From assembly GCA_001791715.1 (NCBI GenBank), contig MGFD01000029.1, positions 1 to 7,887 of the forward strand: a DNA stretch of 7,887 nucleotides. Direction: 5' to 3'. A program made the translations under genes and the position numbers. The notes under the pieces are model-generated. The model was not told the DNA's origin. It ran no database searches and saw nothing but the letters and a program-made list of their open reading frames with translations. Shown here one piece after another: positions 1 to 5,819 of the stretch (positions are counted from its first letter, which is position 1; every line of letters begins with the position of its first letter). The stretch comes from Candidatus Uhrbacteria bacterium RIFOXYB2_FULL_45_11. GTDB lineage: Bacteria > Patescibacteriota > Patescibacteriia > UBA9934 > GWF2-40-263.

Positions 1-12
1 CGACGCGTGAAG
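1..12 (+). repeat. Truncated copy of the shared leader hairpin (3' arm only)
   Basis: The first 12 bases, CGACGCGTGAAG, are identical to the 3' arm of the leader hairpin at 1826-1838 and close to that at 734-747. The 5' arm and loop would lie to the left of the window. It sits 18 bases before the Nudix start codon (counted from its GTG), almost the same distance as for the copy before the radical SAM gene (19 bases). With only one arm visible, the pairing here is inferred from the other two copies. Confidence 0.55.
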
Positions 13-13
13 C

Positions 14-20
14 AGAAGGA
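14..20 (+). promoter_or_regulatory. Ribosome binding site that fixes the Nudix start
   Basis: AGAAGGA lies 7 bases before the ATG at 28. The same frame is open from a GTG at 7, but that GTG belongs to the repeated leader element and has no Shine-Dalgarno sequence in view. The ATG at 28 is therefore the better start. Confidence 0.7.
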
Positions 21-27
21 AAACAAC

Positions 28-678
28 ATGCCAACCCCTGCAACGTTTGTTGAAACCGTTTACAAAAATCCCTTTCTAAAAGTGGAAATGTGGAAGCATT
101 CCGTCACGGGTCGGCCGTGGTACATCGTTCGTGTCACGGATTCCGTGGCCGGAATTCTCCACGACGTTGTGAACAAGCGTGTCTTGCTCATTCGTTCGCC
201 ACATGTGGCGATTCAAACATCGAACAACCCAACCGGCGAATGCATTACGCCGTTTGCCGGACGATTTGATCGCCTTGTGACACCAAAGCAACTTTGCATC
301 GATGAGGCAGCTGAAGAAGTTGGAGTGAAGCTTTACTACGAAGGCATCGTCACACTCAACAACAGCAAAAGCATGTTGCTCTCCGTCGGTGTGATTCCAG
401 AGCGAACGTATCTTTGCTACGCACAGATCACGATCGATCAACTCTCCGGCAGTGACGACGACACATTCGGCCTCGCAAGCGAGGGTGAAGAAATCGTTCG
501 GCATTGGGTGTCGGAAGAAGAATTCCTCGCGGACGATTACGTCTGCGACGACCTGCGTGTTTTCGCGTTTCGTCAGCACATTCAGATCATGCGACTGAAA
601 GAAGAGCTTGCGCGCGCCTTGCGTCGTGTAAACACCTCTTTCAAAACAGGCCCGAAAAAAAATGGCAGCGATTCATAA
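28..678 (+). CDS. Nudix hydrolase with a degenerate Nudix box
   Basis: Predicted 216-residue soluble protein. Nudix enzymes hydrolyse nucleoside diphosphates linked to another group (ADP-ribose, NDP-sugars, NADH and similar). The Nudix box runs from Gly78 to Val100. The key helix, residues 92-100, reads DEAAEEVGV against the family pattern REUxEExGU, so the metal-binding glutamates 93, 96 and 97 are present. The first Glu of the box is Val84 and the usual Arg is Asp92. A later EGEE (152-155) before a beta strand resembles the ADP-ribose/GDP-mannose pyrophosphatase group. The C-terminal 35 residues form a basic, probably helical tail (KEELARALRR) with no recognisable DNA-binding domain. It is followed after 85 bases by the radical SAM gene on the same strand and shares a leader element with that gene and with NadE. 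Family is fairly sure; substrate is unknown. A role in NAD or ADP-ribose turnover is inference from context only. Confidence 0.8.
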   Translation: MPTPATFVETVYKNPFLKVEMWKHSVTGRPWYIVRVTDSVAGILHDVVNKRVLLIRSPHVAIQTSNNPTGECITPFAGRFDRLVTPKQLCIDEAAEEVGVKLYYEGIVTLNNSKSMLLSVGVIPERTYLCYAQITIDQLSGSDDDTFGLASEGEEIVRHWVSEEEFLADDYVCDDLRVFAFRQHIQIMRLKEELARALRRVNTSFKTGPKKNGSDS

Positions 679-691
679 CACCCCCACTCTC

Positions 692-713
692 AGGTGAGTC
701 TCTCACCTCTTTT
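692..713 (+). terminator. Intrinsic terminator or attenuator after the Nudix gene
   Basis: AGGTGAG (692-698) and CTCACCT (702-708) form a perfect 7-bp stem around a 3-base loop, followed by CTTTT. The stem is modest and the T-tract short, so termination may be partial. The T-tract is also the first part of the CTTTTCTCCAC string that begins the leader element of the next gene, and no promoter is visible between this hairpin and the radical SAM start. It may therefore act as an attenuator rather than a full stop. Confidence 0.6.
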
Positions 714-747
714 CTCCACCCGCCGACAATTTCGTCGGCGTGTGAAG
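709..747 (+). repeat. Leader hairpin element, copy upstream of the radical SAM gene
   Basis: The element begins with CTTTTCTCCAC (709-719). CAC (717-719) pairs with GTG (742-744), a C/T mismatch follows (720 against 741), then CGCCGAC (721-727) pairs perfectly with GTCGGCG (734-740) around the loop AATTTC. AAG follows. The stem ends 19 bases before the start codon and just before the AAGGAG ribosome binding site (751-756). The copy at 1802-1838 shares the string, stem core, mismatch position and GTGAAG end. It is likely an RNA element in the leader; its role is unknown. Confidence 0.7.
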
Positions 748-763
748 GTGAAGGAGTTCATTC

Positions 764-1753
764 ATGGACAAAGTACAGAAGTTCTTTCAGTTCGTTTCCA
801 ATTACGTCAGCGGTCATCGATCCATTGCCCACGGCTCCGGCCAGATGCGTGCACAATCGATCTCGATTCAGCTCTCGACCCGCGAGCGCTGCACAGCCGG
901 ATGCAAGTTCTGTATCAGTCGCACGACACCCGGAACGGAAATTGAAGATGAGCGTGCAAAGGACGAATGCAAGATGGATCGACTTCATGTCGGTCTCGGC
1001 TTTGCAAAGCAAACGGGCGCAACGCACGCGATCCTCACGGGTCGTGCGGATCCGAGTCAAGAGCGTGAAGAATATCTGATCGATGTCATCAAGACAGCGA
1101 GGCAATATCTCCCACTCGTGGACATGCACACGAACGGTTTCCTGTTCCAAGACGGCATGCCGAAAGCACATGTTCTTCCAAAGCTCGTCGAAGCGGGTCT
1201 CACAATGATCACGCTCTCGATCGCGAGCCACGACTTCGAACAGAATCGTGATCTGATGTTGATCAAGAAGTCGCCGGCAGACTTGATTCAGAAGTGTCGC
1301 AGCCTCGGACTCATGGTCCGGGCCTCGCTCGTCATCAACAAGTCGGGCGTTCAGGATACTGCAGGCATTCTCGAGTACATTCGTGTGCTCGGCAATCTCG
1401 GCGTGCAGCAAGTGGTGATTCGCGAAGTGTGGCGACCGGAATCGGTTGGTCGCGCGACACAAGAAGTCGTGGACTGGAACACCAAGAACTGGATCGACAT
1501 CGCGCCGCTCCAGAAGGAGTTCACCAAGTTCGGCAAAAAGAAGCTGCACGGCATTCGCATCGGCAATCCGCTTCCATGGGGCACGCCCGTGTTCCTGGTC
1601 GGCGGCATTTTCGATGAGAAGTCGCACGGCGTAAATGTTACGTTCGCACGCTGCGAAGAAGCAAACGGCGGCTCGGTCATAAAATCGGTCGTCCACAAGC
1701 CGGACGGTCACGGTTACCGCAACTGGGATCACAACGGCGACATTCTGTACTAG
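764..1753 (+). CDS. Radical SAM protein of unknown function
   Basis: Predicted 329 residues. Cys43, Cys47 and Cys50 (CTAGCKFC) form the CxxxCxxC motif that binds the [4Fe-4S] cluster used to cleave S-adenosylmethionine, with an aromatic residue just before the last Cys as is usual. Downstream segments fit a partial TIM barrel: ILTGRADPSQ (90-99) stands where many family members have a GGEP-like SAM-contact motif, MHTNGF (121-126) follows a strand, then LSIASHD (151-157) and VVIREV (217-222). No SPASM or TRAM domain is visible; one further Cys (297) lies near the C-terminus, too few for a classical auxiliary cluster. The protein ends in a Gly/Asp/Trp-rich tail (DGHGYRNWDHNGDILY). The start is supported by AAGGAG at 751-756, 7 bases before ATG. 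It lies between a Nudix gene and NadE and shares their leader hairpin. The superfamily is secure; the substrate is not recognisable. Confidence 0.85.
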   Translation: MDKVQKFFQFVSNYVSGHRSIAHGSGQMRAQSISIQLSTRERCTAGCKFCISRTTPGTEIEDERAKDECKMDRLHVGLGFAKQTGATHAILTGRADPSQEREEYLIDVIKTARQYLPLVDMHTNGFLFQDGMPKAHVLPKLVEAGLTMITLSIASHDFEQNRDLMLIKKSPADLIQKCRSLGLMVRASLVINKSGVQDTAGILEYIRVLGNLGVQQVVIREVWRPESVGRATQEVVDWNTKNWIDIAPLQKEFTKFGKKKLHGIRIGNPLPWGTPVFLVGGIFDEKSHGVNVTFARCEEANGGSVIKSVVHKPDGHGYRNWDHNGDILY

Positions 1754-1773
1754 ACCACTCTCAGCTCGACCCT

Positions 1774-1806
1774 GTCCTTCGTAGCTTTAGCGAAGAAGGA
1801 CCTTTT
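1774..1806 (+). terminator. Hairpin with T-tract after the radical SAM gene, built on a repeated palindrome
   Basis: GTCCTTCG (1774-1781) pairs with CGAAGAAGGAC (1791-1801) with a 3-base bulge, around the loop TAGCTTTAG, followed by CTTTT. It could terminate transcription. Its core CGTAGCTTTAGCGAAG (1780-1795) recurs exactly at 3932-3947, so this is also one copy of a dispersed palindromic element. It directly abuts the leader element of NadE (1802 onward), leaving no room for a promoter between them. Confidence 0.55.
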
Positions 1807-1838
1807 CTCCACTCGCCGACATGTGTCGACGCGTGAAG
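1802..1838 (+). repeat. Leader hairpin element, copy upstream of NAD synthetase
   Basis: CTTTTCTCCAC (1802-1812) is identical to 709-719. CAC (1810-1812) pairs with GTG (1833-1835), a T/C mismatch follows (1813 against 1832), then CGCCGAC (1814-1820) faces GTCGACG (1825-1831) with one C/A mismatch around the loop ATGT. GTGAAG closes it. Loop length and sequence differ from the first copy while both arms and the pyrimidine mismatch are kept, as expected for a structured RNA. It is 43 bases from GTG to the NadE start codon, farther than in the other copies. Confidence 0.65.
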
Positions 1839-1878
1839 ATCAGTCAGCTCTCTACAACCCCGAAGACAAGGAGACAAC

Positions 1879-3879
1879 ATGAAACCCAAGAATGCGTTTG
1901 GACTTGTTCGTACAGCGGTTGCTGTGCCAATGGTGCATGTCACCAATCCACTCATGAACGTAGTCGAGATGATGAAGCTTGTGCAACAAGCCGCAACCAA
2001 ACACGTGCAGTTGCTCACGTTCCCAGAACTCTCGATCACGGGTTACACCTGTGGCGATCTGTTCTTGCAACCGCTTCTACATGAGAAAGCGATCGACGGT
2101 TTGCAGTTGTTCATCGAAGCAACGCGTCACATCGACATGATCATTCAAGTCGGCATGCCGCTCCTTGTGAACCAAAAGTTGTTCAACGTTGCGGTCACGA
2201 TGCACAAAGGAAAGATCCTGTGCGTCACGCCAAAGACGTTCATTCCGAACTACAAGCACTTCTATGAAGGTCGATGGTTTCGCCCATCGTATGAAGCGAC
2301 TGTGTCGGAAGTGGAGCTTTGCGGACAGCGCGTTCCGTTTGGAACCAATCATGTGATCGATGTGTTCGTGGGCAAAGGCTCATCGAAGCGTCGCATCTTC
2401 TGCCTCGGCATTGAGATCTGCGAAGATCTCTGGATGCCGATCCCCCCAAGCTCGCACCAAGCGATCGCGGGCGCGACGATCCTCACCAACCTTTCCGCTT
2501 CAAACAGCGAAATTGGAAAAGGTGCGTATCGTTATGAATTGGTGACGCAGCAAGCCGCGCGGTGTGTGGCGGCGTATCAGTACGTCTCCTGTGGTCCGTG
2601 GGAATCTTCTGGCGATGTCGTCTTTGACGGCGATGCTATCATTTCCGAAAACGGTCACTTGCGTGCACGCTCGGAGCCGTTTGATCTCGACGTTGAATTC
2701 GAACCTCAGCTCCTCGTCACAGATGTGGATGTTGAGAAACTCGAACGTGAACGTTTCATCTCCGGCAGTTACAGCCAAACCTCGATCGTGGATCCGAAGG
2801 AGTTTCATCGCATCGAATGCGTCGTCGAATCGATCGATGACAAACTCGCAGCCGCACCTCGCATTCATCTGAACAAACTCCCGTTTGTTCCGTCAAATAA
2901 CAAGGAGCGTGCGGAACGGTGCGAAGAAATCTTCAAGCATGTTGTGACCGCGCTCAAGCGTCGGCTCCGCAGTTTCGAAAAAGGAACCGGTCGCCGAGAC
3001 GTCGTCATTGGCATCTCGGGCGGACTCGATTCCCTTCTCGCGTTCCTCTTTACGCTTCGCGCGTTTGATGAACTCGGTTGGGATCGCAAAGGCATTCTTG
3101 CCGTGACGATGCCGGGCGCCGGAACGTCGCGGCGCACAAAGAAAAATGCGCTCACGCTCATCAAGCAAACGGGTGTCACCTGGCGTGACATCTCGATTGT
3201 GAAGAATGTGACAACGCATCTGCGAAGCATTGGCCACGAGCCGTGCTGGACGTGTCTCCAGTGCGAAAACGCGCAAGCGCGTGAACGCACGCATATCCTC
3301 ATGGACCTCGGGTTCGTGATTGGCACGGGCGATCTTTCCGAGATTGCGCAAGGTTGGTGCACGTACAACGGCGATCAGCAGTCGATGTACAATCCAAACG
3401 GCGACATCCCGAAGACGCTCGTGAAATATCTCGTTCGCCATGCGGTGGAAATCGAACGGTTCAAGGAGATCCGTAAGGCGATCCTCGACGTTCTTTCCAC
3501 ACCCGTTTCGCCCGAACTTGTGAAGGCAAAAAAGGTCGGCGAGATTGAACAGCTGACCGAAGACATCATCGGTCCGTACATCCTGCATGACTTTTTCCTC
3601 TGGCACATGATCCGCAACGGTTACTCGCCGCGGAAAATTGCCTGGCTCGCCAAACTCACGTTCGCGGGCGACTATGACCGCGCAACGATTCTGAAATGGC
3701 TCCACGCATTTCTGAAGCGGTTCAGCGCTTCACAATTCAAACGGCAAAACCTGCCGGACTGCCCAAAGATCGCAAGCGTTTCCCTCTCGCCCCGCGGCGA
3801 CTGGCGCGCGCCTGCAGACGTCGTCCTCACGGCTTGGATCGAAGAAGTTCGCGCCATGATCGAAGAACTCGTCCCCTAA
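1879..3879 (+). CDS. nadE: Glutamine-dependent NAD(+) synthetase
   Basis: This 666-residue enzyme makes NAD+ from deamido-NAD+ (nicotinic acid adenine dinucleotide), ATP and glutamine in the cytoplasm, the last step of NAD synthesis. The N-terminal nitrilase-type glutaminase domain (about 1-290) has the full triad: Glu50 (PELSITGYTCGDLF), Lys119 (PKTFIPNY) and Cys181 (GIEICEDLW). The C-terminal ammonia-dependent synthetase domain (about 340-666) carries the ATP-pyrophosphatase loop SGGLDS (380-385), ENAQARERTHILMDL (463-477), GTGDLSEIAQGWCTYNGD (482-499) and the closing SVSLSPRGDWR (633-643), all typical of the long bacterial form. Length is normal and nothing is missing. AAGGAG at 1868-1873, 5 bases before ATG, supports the start. 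It lies 125 bases after the radical SAM gene, shares a leader hairpin with it and with the Nudix gene, and ends in a strong terminator overlapping its stop codon. Confidence 0.97.
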   Translation: MKPKNAFGLVRTAVAVPMVHVTNPLMNVVEMMKLVQQAATKHVQLLTFPELSITGYTCGDLFLQPLLHEKAIDGLQLFIEATRHIDMIIQVGMPLLVNQKLFNVAVTMHKGKILCVTPKTFIPNYKHFYEGRWFRPSYEATVSEVELCGQRVPFGTNHVIDVFVGKGSSKRRIFCLGIEICEDLWMPIPPSSHQAIAGATILTNLSASNSEIGKGAYRYELVTQQAARCVAAYQYVSCGPWESSGDVVFDGDAIISENGHLRARSEPFDLDVEFEPQLLVTDVDVEKLERERFISGSYSQTSIVDPKEFHRIECVVESIDDKLAAAPRIHLNKLPFVPSNNKERAERCEEIFKHVVTALKRRLRSFEKGTGRRDVVIGISGGLDSLLAFLFTLRAFDELGWDRKGILAVTMPGAGTSRRTKKNALTLIKQTGVTWRDISIVKNVTTHLRSIGHEPCWTCLQCENAQARERTHILMDLGFVIGTGDLSEIAQGWCTYNGDQQSMYNPNGDIPKTLVKYLVRHAVEIERFKEIRKAILDVLSTPVSPELVKAKKVGEIEQLTEDIIGPYILHDFFLWHMIRNGYSPRKIAWLAKLTFAGDYDRATILKWLHAFLKRFSASQFKRQNLPDCPKIASVSLSPRGDWRAPADVVLTAWIEEVRAMIEELVP

Positions 3880-3906
3880 CCATCTCGTCTCACGAGGTGG
3901 TTTTTT
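3878..3906 (+). terminator. Rho-independent terminator after nadE
   Basis: AACCATCTCGT (3878-3888) pairs with ACGAGGTGGTT (3892-3902) as an 11-bp stem with one G-T wobble and a 3-base loop, running into six T (3901-3906). The stem starts inside the nadE stop codon. This is a convincing intrinsic terminator. Confidence 0.88.
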
Positions 3907-3907
3907 C

Positions 3908-3924
3908 ATTTCGTTCGACGAAAT
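3908..3924. repeat. Small perfect inverted repeat
   Basis: ATTTCGT (3908-3914) and ACGAAAT (3918-3924) are perfect inverted repeats around TCG. It lies directly between the nadE terminator and the repeated palindrome at 3926. It could be a DNA operator half-site pair or an RNA hairpin. No second copy was noticed in the window. Confidence 0.4.
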
Positions 3925-3925
3925 T

Positions 3926-3954
3926 ATCCTCCGTAGCTTTAGCGAAGGACGGAT
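3926..3954. repeat. Second copy of the CGTAGCTTTAGCGAAG palindromic element
   Basis: The 16-base core at 3932-3947 is identical to 1780-1795. Here ATCC/GGAT and TCC/GGA form the outer stem with one bulged C, replacing the GTCCTT/AAGGAC flanks of the first copy. The flanks differ but still pair, so the fold rather than the outer sequence is kept. Unlike the first copy it has no good T-tract, so it is unlikely to be a terminator. It lies just upstream of the candidate promoter of the HAD gene. Confidence 0.6.
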
Positions 3955-3956
3955 CT

Positions 3957-3985
3957 TTGACCACAAAAATGTTTCATGTTACGTT
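3957..3985 (+). promoter_or_regulatory. Candidate sigma-70-type promoter for the HAD gene
   Basis: TTGACC (3957-3962) matches the -35 consensus at five of six bases. After a 17-base spacer comes TACGTT (3980-3985), a weak -10, preceded by TG one base upstream (3977-3978) as in extended -10 promoters. It follows the strong nadE terminator, so a new promoter is needed here, and leaves an untranslated leader of about 30 bases. The weak -10 keeps confidence moderate. Confidence 0.4.
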
Positions 3986-4021
3986 CTTTTCCCGCAGAGC
4001 CCTTTCAGCCAGGAGAATGAC

Positions 4022-4681
4022 ATGAGCCTTACGCGTTTTGACAACATTGTTTTCGACATGGACGGCGTGCTCATTGAGAGCGAGTTCCTGCAGGTCGAAG
4101 CGGAAAAGTTCGTCTGTGCCAAATACGGCATCGTTGTTCCAGACCACGAATGGATGACCTTCAAAGGTCGAACCAATCGCTCGATCTTTGACTACCTTGT
4201 AACCACGTACGCAAAAAAGCCCGTCTCCGTCGATGAACTCATCGCGGAGAAACGAGCGTATGTGAAACGCAACATTTCCAATGTCAAAATGATTCCCGGC
4301 GCGCTCACGTTCCTTCTGTTTCTGCGTGACTACCGCCCACGAAAAAAGATCGCCCTCACAACGTCCACCGGACGCGAAATCCAAAACGTGATCTTTGATC
4401 GGTTTCATCTACACGGCTATTTCGACCAAACCATCACGGGCGATGATGTGACAAACGGAAAACCACATCCGGAACCCTATCGCGTCACCGCCGAACGCAT
4501 GGGTGCGCAAGCAGAGGCATGCGTTGTCATCGAAGACTCCGACAACGGAATCAAATCCGCAAAGGCCGCTGGCTGTTTCGTCGTTGGTATCACCACATCA
4601 TTCTCTCGCGAAGTTCTTCTCGCGGCGGGAGCAGACATCATCGTCGACTCGTACAAAGAACTCCGGAAACTGTTTCGATAA
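4022..4681 (+). CDS. HAD superfamily IA phosphatase / beta-phosphoglucomutase-like protein
   Basis: Predicted 219-residue cytoplasmic enzyme. All four HAD motifs are present: FDMDGV (11-16) with nucleophile Asp12 and acid/base Asp14; Thr114 in IALTTSTGR (motif II); Lys147 in GKPHPEPY (motif III); and Glu171-Asp172 in VVIEDSDNGI (motif IV, Mg binding). The helical cap lies between residues 16 and about 90, which is subfamily IA as in beta-phosphoglucomutase, phosphoglycolate phosphatase and sugar-phosphate phosphatases. DxDGVLxxSE and the EDSxxG motif lean toward the beta-phosphoglucomutase-like group, but the group is promiscuous and the substrate is unknown. The start is supported by AGGAG (4011-4015), 6 bases before ATG. 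It is separated from nadE by a terminator, lacks the shared leader hairpin and seems to have its own promoter, so a shared pathway with nadE is not indicated. Confidence 0.88.
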   Translation: MSLTRFDNIVFDMDGVLIESEFLQVEAEKFVCAKYGIVVPDHEWMTFKGRTNRSIFDYLVTTYAKKPVSVDELIAEKRAYVKRNISNVKMIPGALTFLLFLRDYRPRKKIALTTSTGREIQNVIFDRFHLHGYFDQTITGDDVTNGKPHPEPYRVTAERMGAQAEACVVIEDSDNGIKSAKAAGCFVVGITTSFSREVLLAAGADIIVDSYKELRKLFR

Positions 4682-4686
4682 CCCTG

Positions 4687-4709
4687 ACGACTCATTGGAG
4701 TCGTTTTTT
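4687..4709 (+). terminator. Rho-independent terminator after the HAD gene
   Basis: ACGACTC (4687-4693) and GAGTCGT (4698-4704) form a perfect 7-bp stem with a 4-base loop, ending in six T (4704-4709). It lies between two convergent genes. Read on the minus strand, the hairpin is followed by CAGGG rather than T, so it does not look like an efficient terminator for the opposing operon. Confidence 0.8.
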
Positions 4710-4721
4710 CTTTTTCGTATT

Positions 4722-5819
4722 CTATAAAAGATATTTTCCATTGAGATACCTCACAATCTTTTCCGTTCCATCCCCTTTCAATAAAACACGTGTATCCGAC
4801 AGAATTGCAGATCGACAGGATTCCAAATGCACAATGAACCGTTCCAACGCTTCTTTCTCAATCGCTTCTGCACGCAACCCGAATCCATTTTGATCAATTA
4901 CTTCTGCGTTCATTTGTTGTTCATAGACCGGAAGTGGAATCGCGTAAACAGGAATACCAAGATGCATAGCTTCCGATAAAAGGGTGTGGCCGGCCGTCGA
5001 AATGATTCCCGAACAGGTTGCAAGAAGTGGAACGAATGATGCGTCACCATGTTTGTAAAACGAAACGTTTTCATCAGACGAGGCGCGGTCGGTATCCGGC
5101 GCAAAGATATGAAACTGCACGTCTGGTTGAGACGCACAGACGTGCACAATCTCTTCGAGCGTTTGTGGGAATTCTTTTTGCGACGAGAGGTAAACCAAAA
5201 TCTGTTTTGGTTCCGCAGGAATATTTCGCAGGTCTAAAATCGATTCTTTCAAAATGGGCGGAAACATTTTTACATCCATGCCGTCTAGCGTTTTTGTCAC
5301 ATCAAAAAAAGAACAGGCGATGCGATCGTTTGCGATTGGAAAAAATAATTTGAGTCGCGCAACTTCATCCGCAAATGTTTCTCCATGAAGTTCCGTCGGA
5401 AAATCGCCCGTGAGGTATTTGCTCTGTTGATCGATCGTCACGAGTGGTGCGTTGTGTTTGTAGGAGTATTCGGCGCTGATCGGTTCGTAATCTGAGATGA
5501 CGAGGTCAGGAGTGCCGAGGAGTTCTTCGGTGAGCGCGAATGCATTTGCGTTGATTGCATCGAATTCTTTTTGATTGGCCGGCAAGTTCTTTGTTGCCTC
5601 AAAATCAATTCCCTCTTTGTTTCCAACATAAAACGGGACAGCAACCTCAAGAACAAGGATGTGATCGTGTCCATCGAACTGTTTGCGGAAAAATGCCAAA
5701 CTGGAACCGTACGCAAAAATCACAACCTGATGTTGCTTCGCGAAATGCTCAATGAGCGGAAGCGCACGTTGCGTGTGCCCATTCCCGATCCCACACACGC
5801 CATACAAAATCTTTTTCAT
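4722..5819 (-). CDS. GT-B glycosyltransferase, MJ1255/PF13528-like
   Basis: Predicted 365 residues. The N-terminus opens with a beta strand and a glycine loop with His (GIGNGH, 10-15), as in MurG and related GT-B enzymes that use nucleotide-sugar donors. The C-terminal donor-binding half has STAGHTLLSEAMHLGIP (274-290) followed by EQQMNA (300-305), the arrangement seen in the MJ1255/PF13528 glycosyltransferase family. No signal peptide or membrane segment is apparent. The start codon overlaps the stop of the HprK-like gene as ATGA, and no Shine-Dalgarno sequence precedes it, so translation is probably coupled to that gene. It is the last gene of the minus-strand operon. Fold and general activity are well supported; donor and acceptor sugars are unknown. 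Members of this family have been loosely annotated as UDP-glucuronosyl- or UDP-GlcNAc transferases, which should not be taken literally here. Confidence 0.85.
   Translation of the reverse strand: MKKILYGVCGIGNGHTQRALPLIEHFAKQHQVVIFAYGSSLAFFRKQFDGHDHILVLEVAVPFYVGNKEGIDFEATKNLPANQKEFDAINANAFALTEELLGTPDLVISDYEPISAEYSYKHNAPLVTIDQQSKYLTGDFPTELHGETFADEVARLKLFFPIANDRIACSFFDVTKTLDGMDVKMFPPILKESILDLRNIPAEPKQILVYLSSQKEFPQTLEEIVHVCASQPDVQFHIFAPDTDRASSDENVSFYKHGDASFVPLLATCSGIISTAGHTLLSEAMHLGIPVYAIPLPVYEQQMNAEVIDQNGFGLRAEAIEKEALERFIVHLESCRSAILSDTRVLLKGDGTEKIVRYLNGKYLL

Noticed and set aside
7..27. Upstream GTG start adding seven residues to the Nudix protein
   Set aside because: The GTG is part of the repeated leader element, and a good AGAAGGA site lies 7 bases before the ATG at 28.
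28..678. NrtR-type Nudix regulator of NAD synthesis
   Set aside because: NrtR has a C-terminal winged-helix DNA-binding domain; here only a short basic helical tail of about 35 residues follows the Nudix fold.
758..1732. Long minus-strand open frame opposite the radical SAM gene
   Set aside because: The plus strand here encodes a recognisable radical SAM protein with a ribosome binding site; the minus-strand product has no recognisable domain and is an antisense shadow of GC-rich codons.
1821..2084. Small plus-strand frame running from the nadE leader into nadE
   Set aside because: Its ATG is the loop of the leader hairpin, it has no ribosome binding site, and most of it overlaps nadE out of frame.
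2893..3705. Minus-strand open frame of 270 codons opposite nadE
   Set aside because: It lies wholly within the conserved synthetase domain of nadE and shows no family motif.
4687..4709. Bidirectional terminator serving both convergent operons
   Set aside because: On the minus strand the stem is followed by CAGGG, not a T-tract, so only plus-strand termination is supported.
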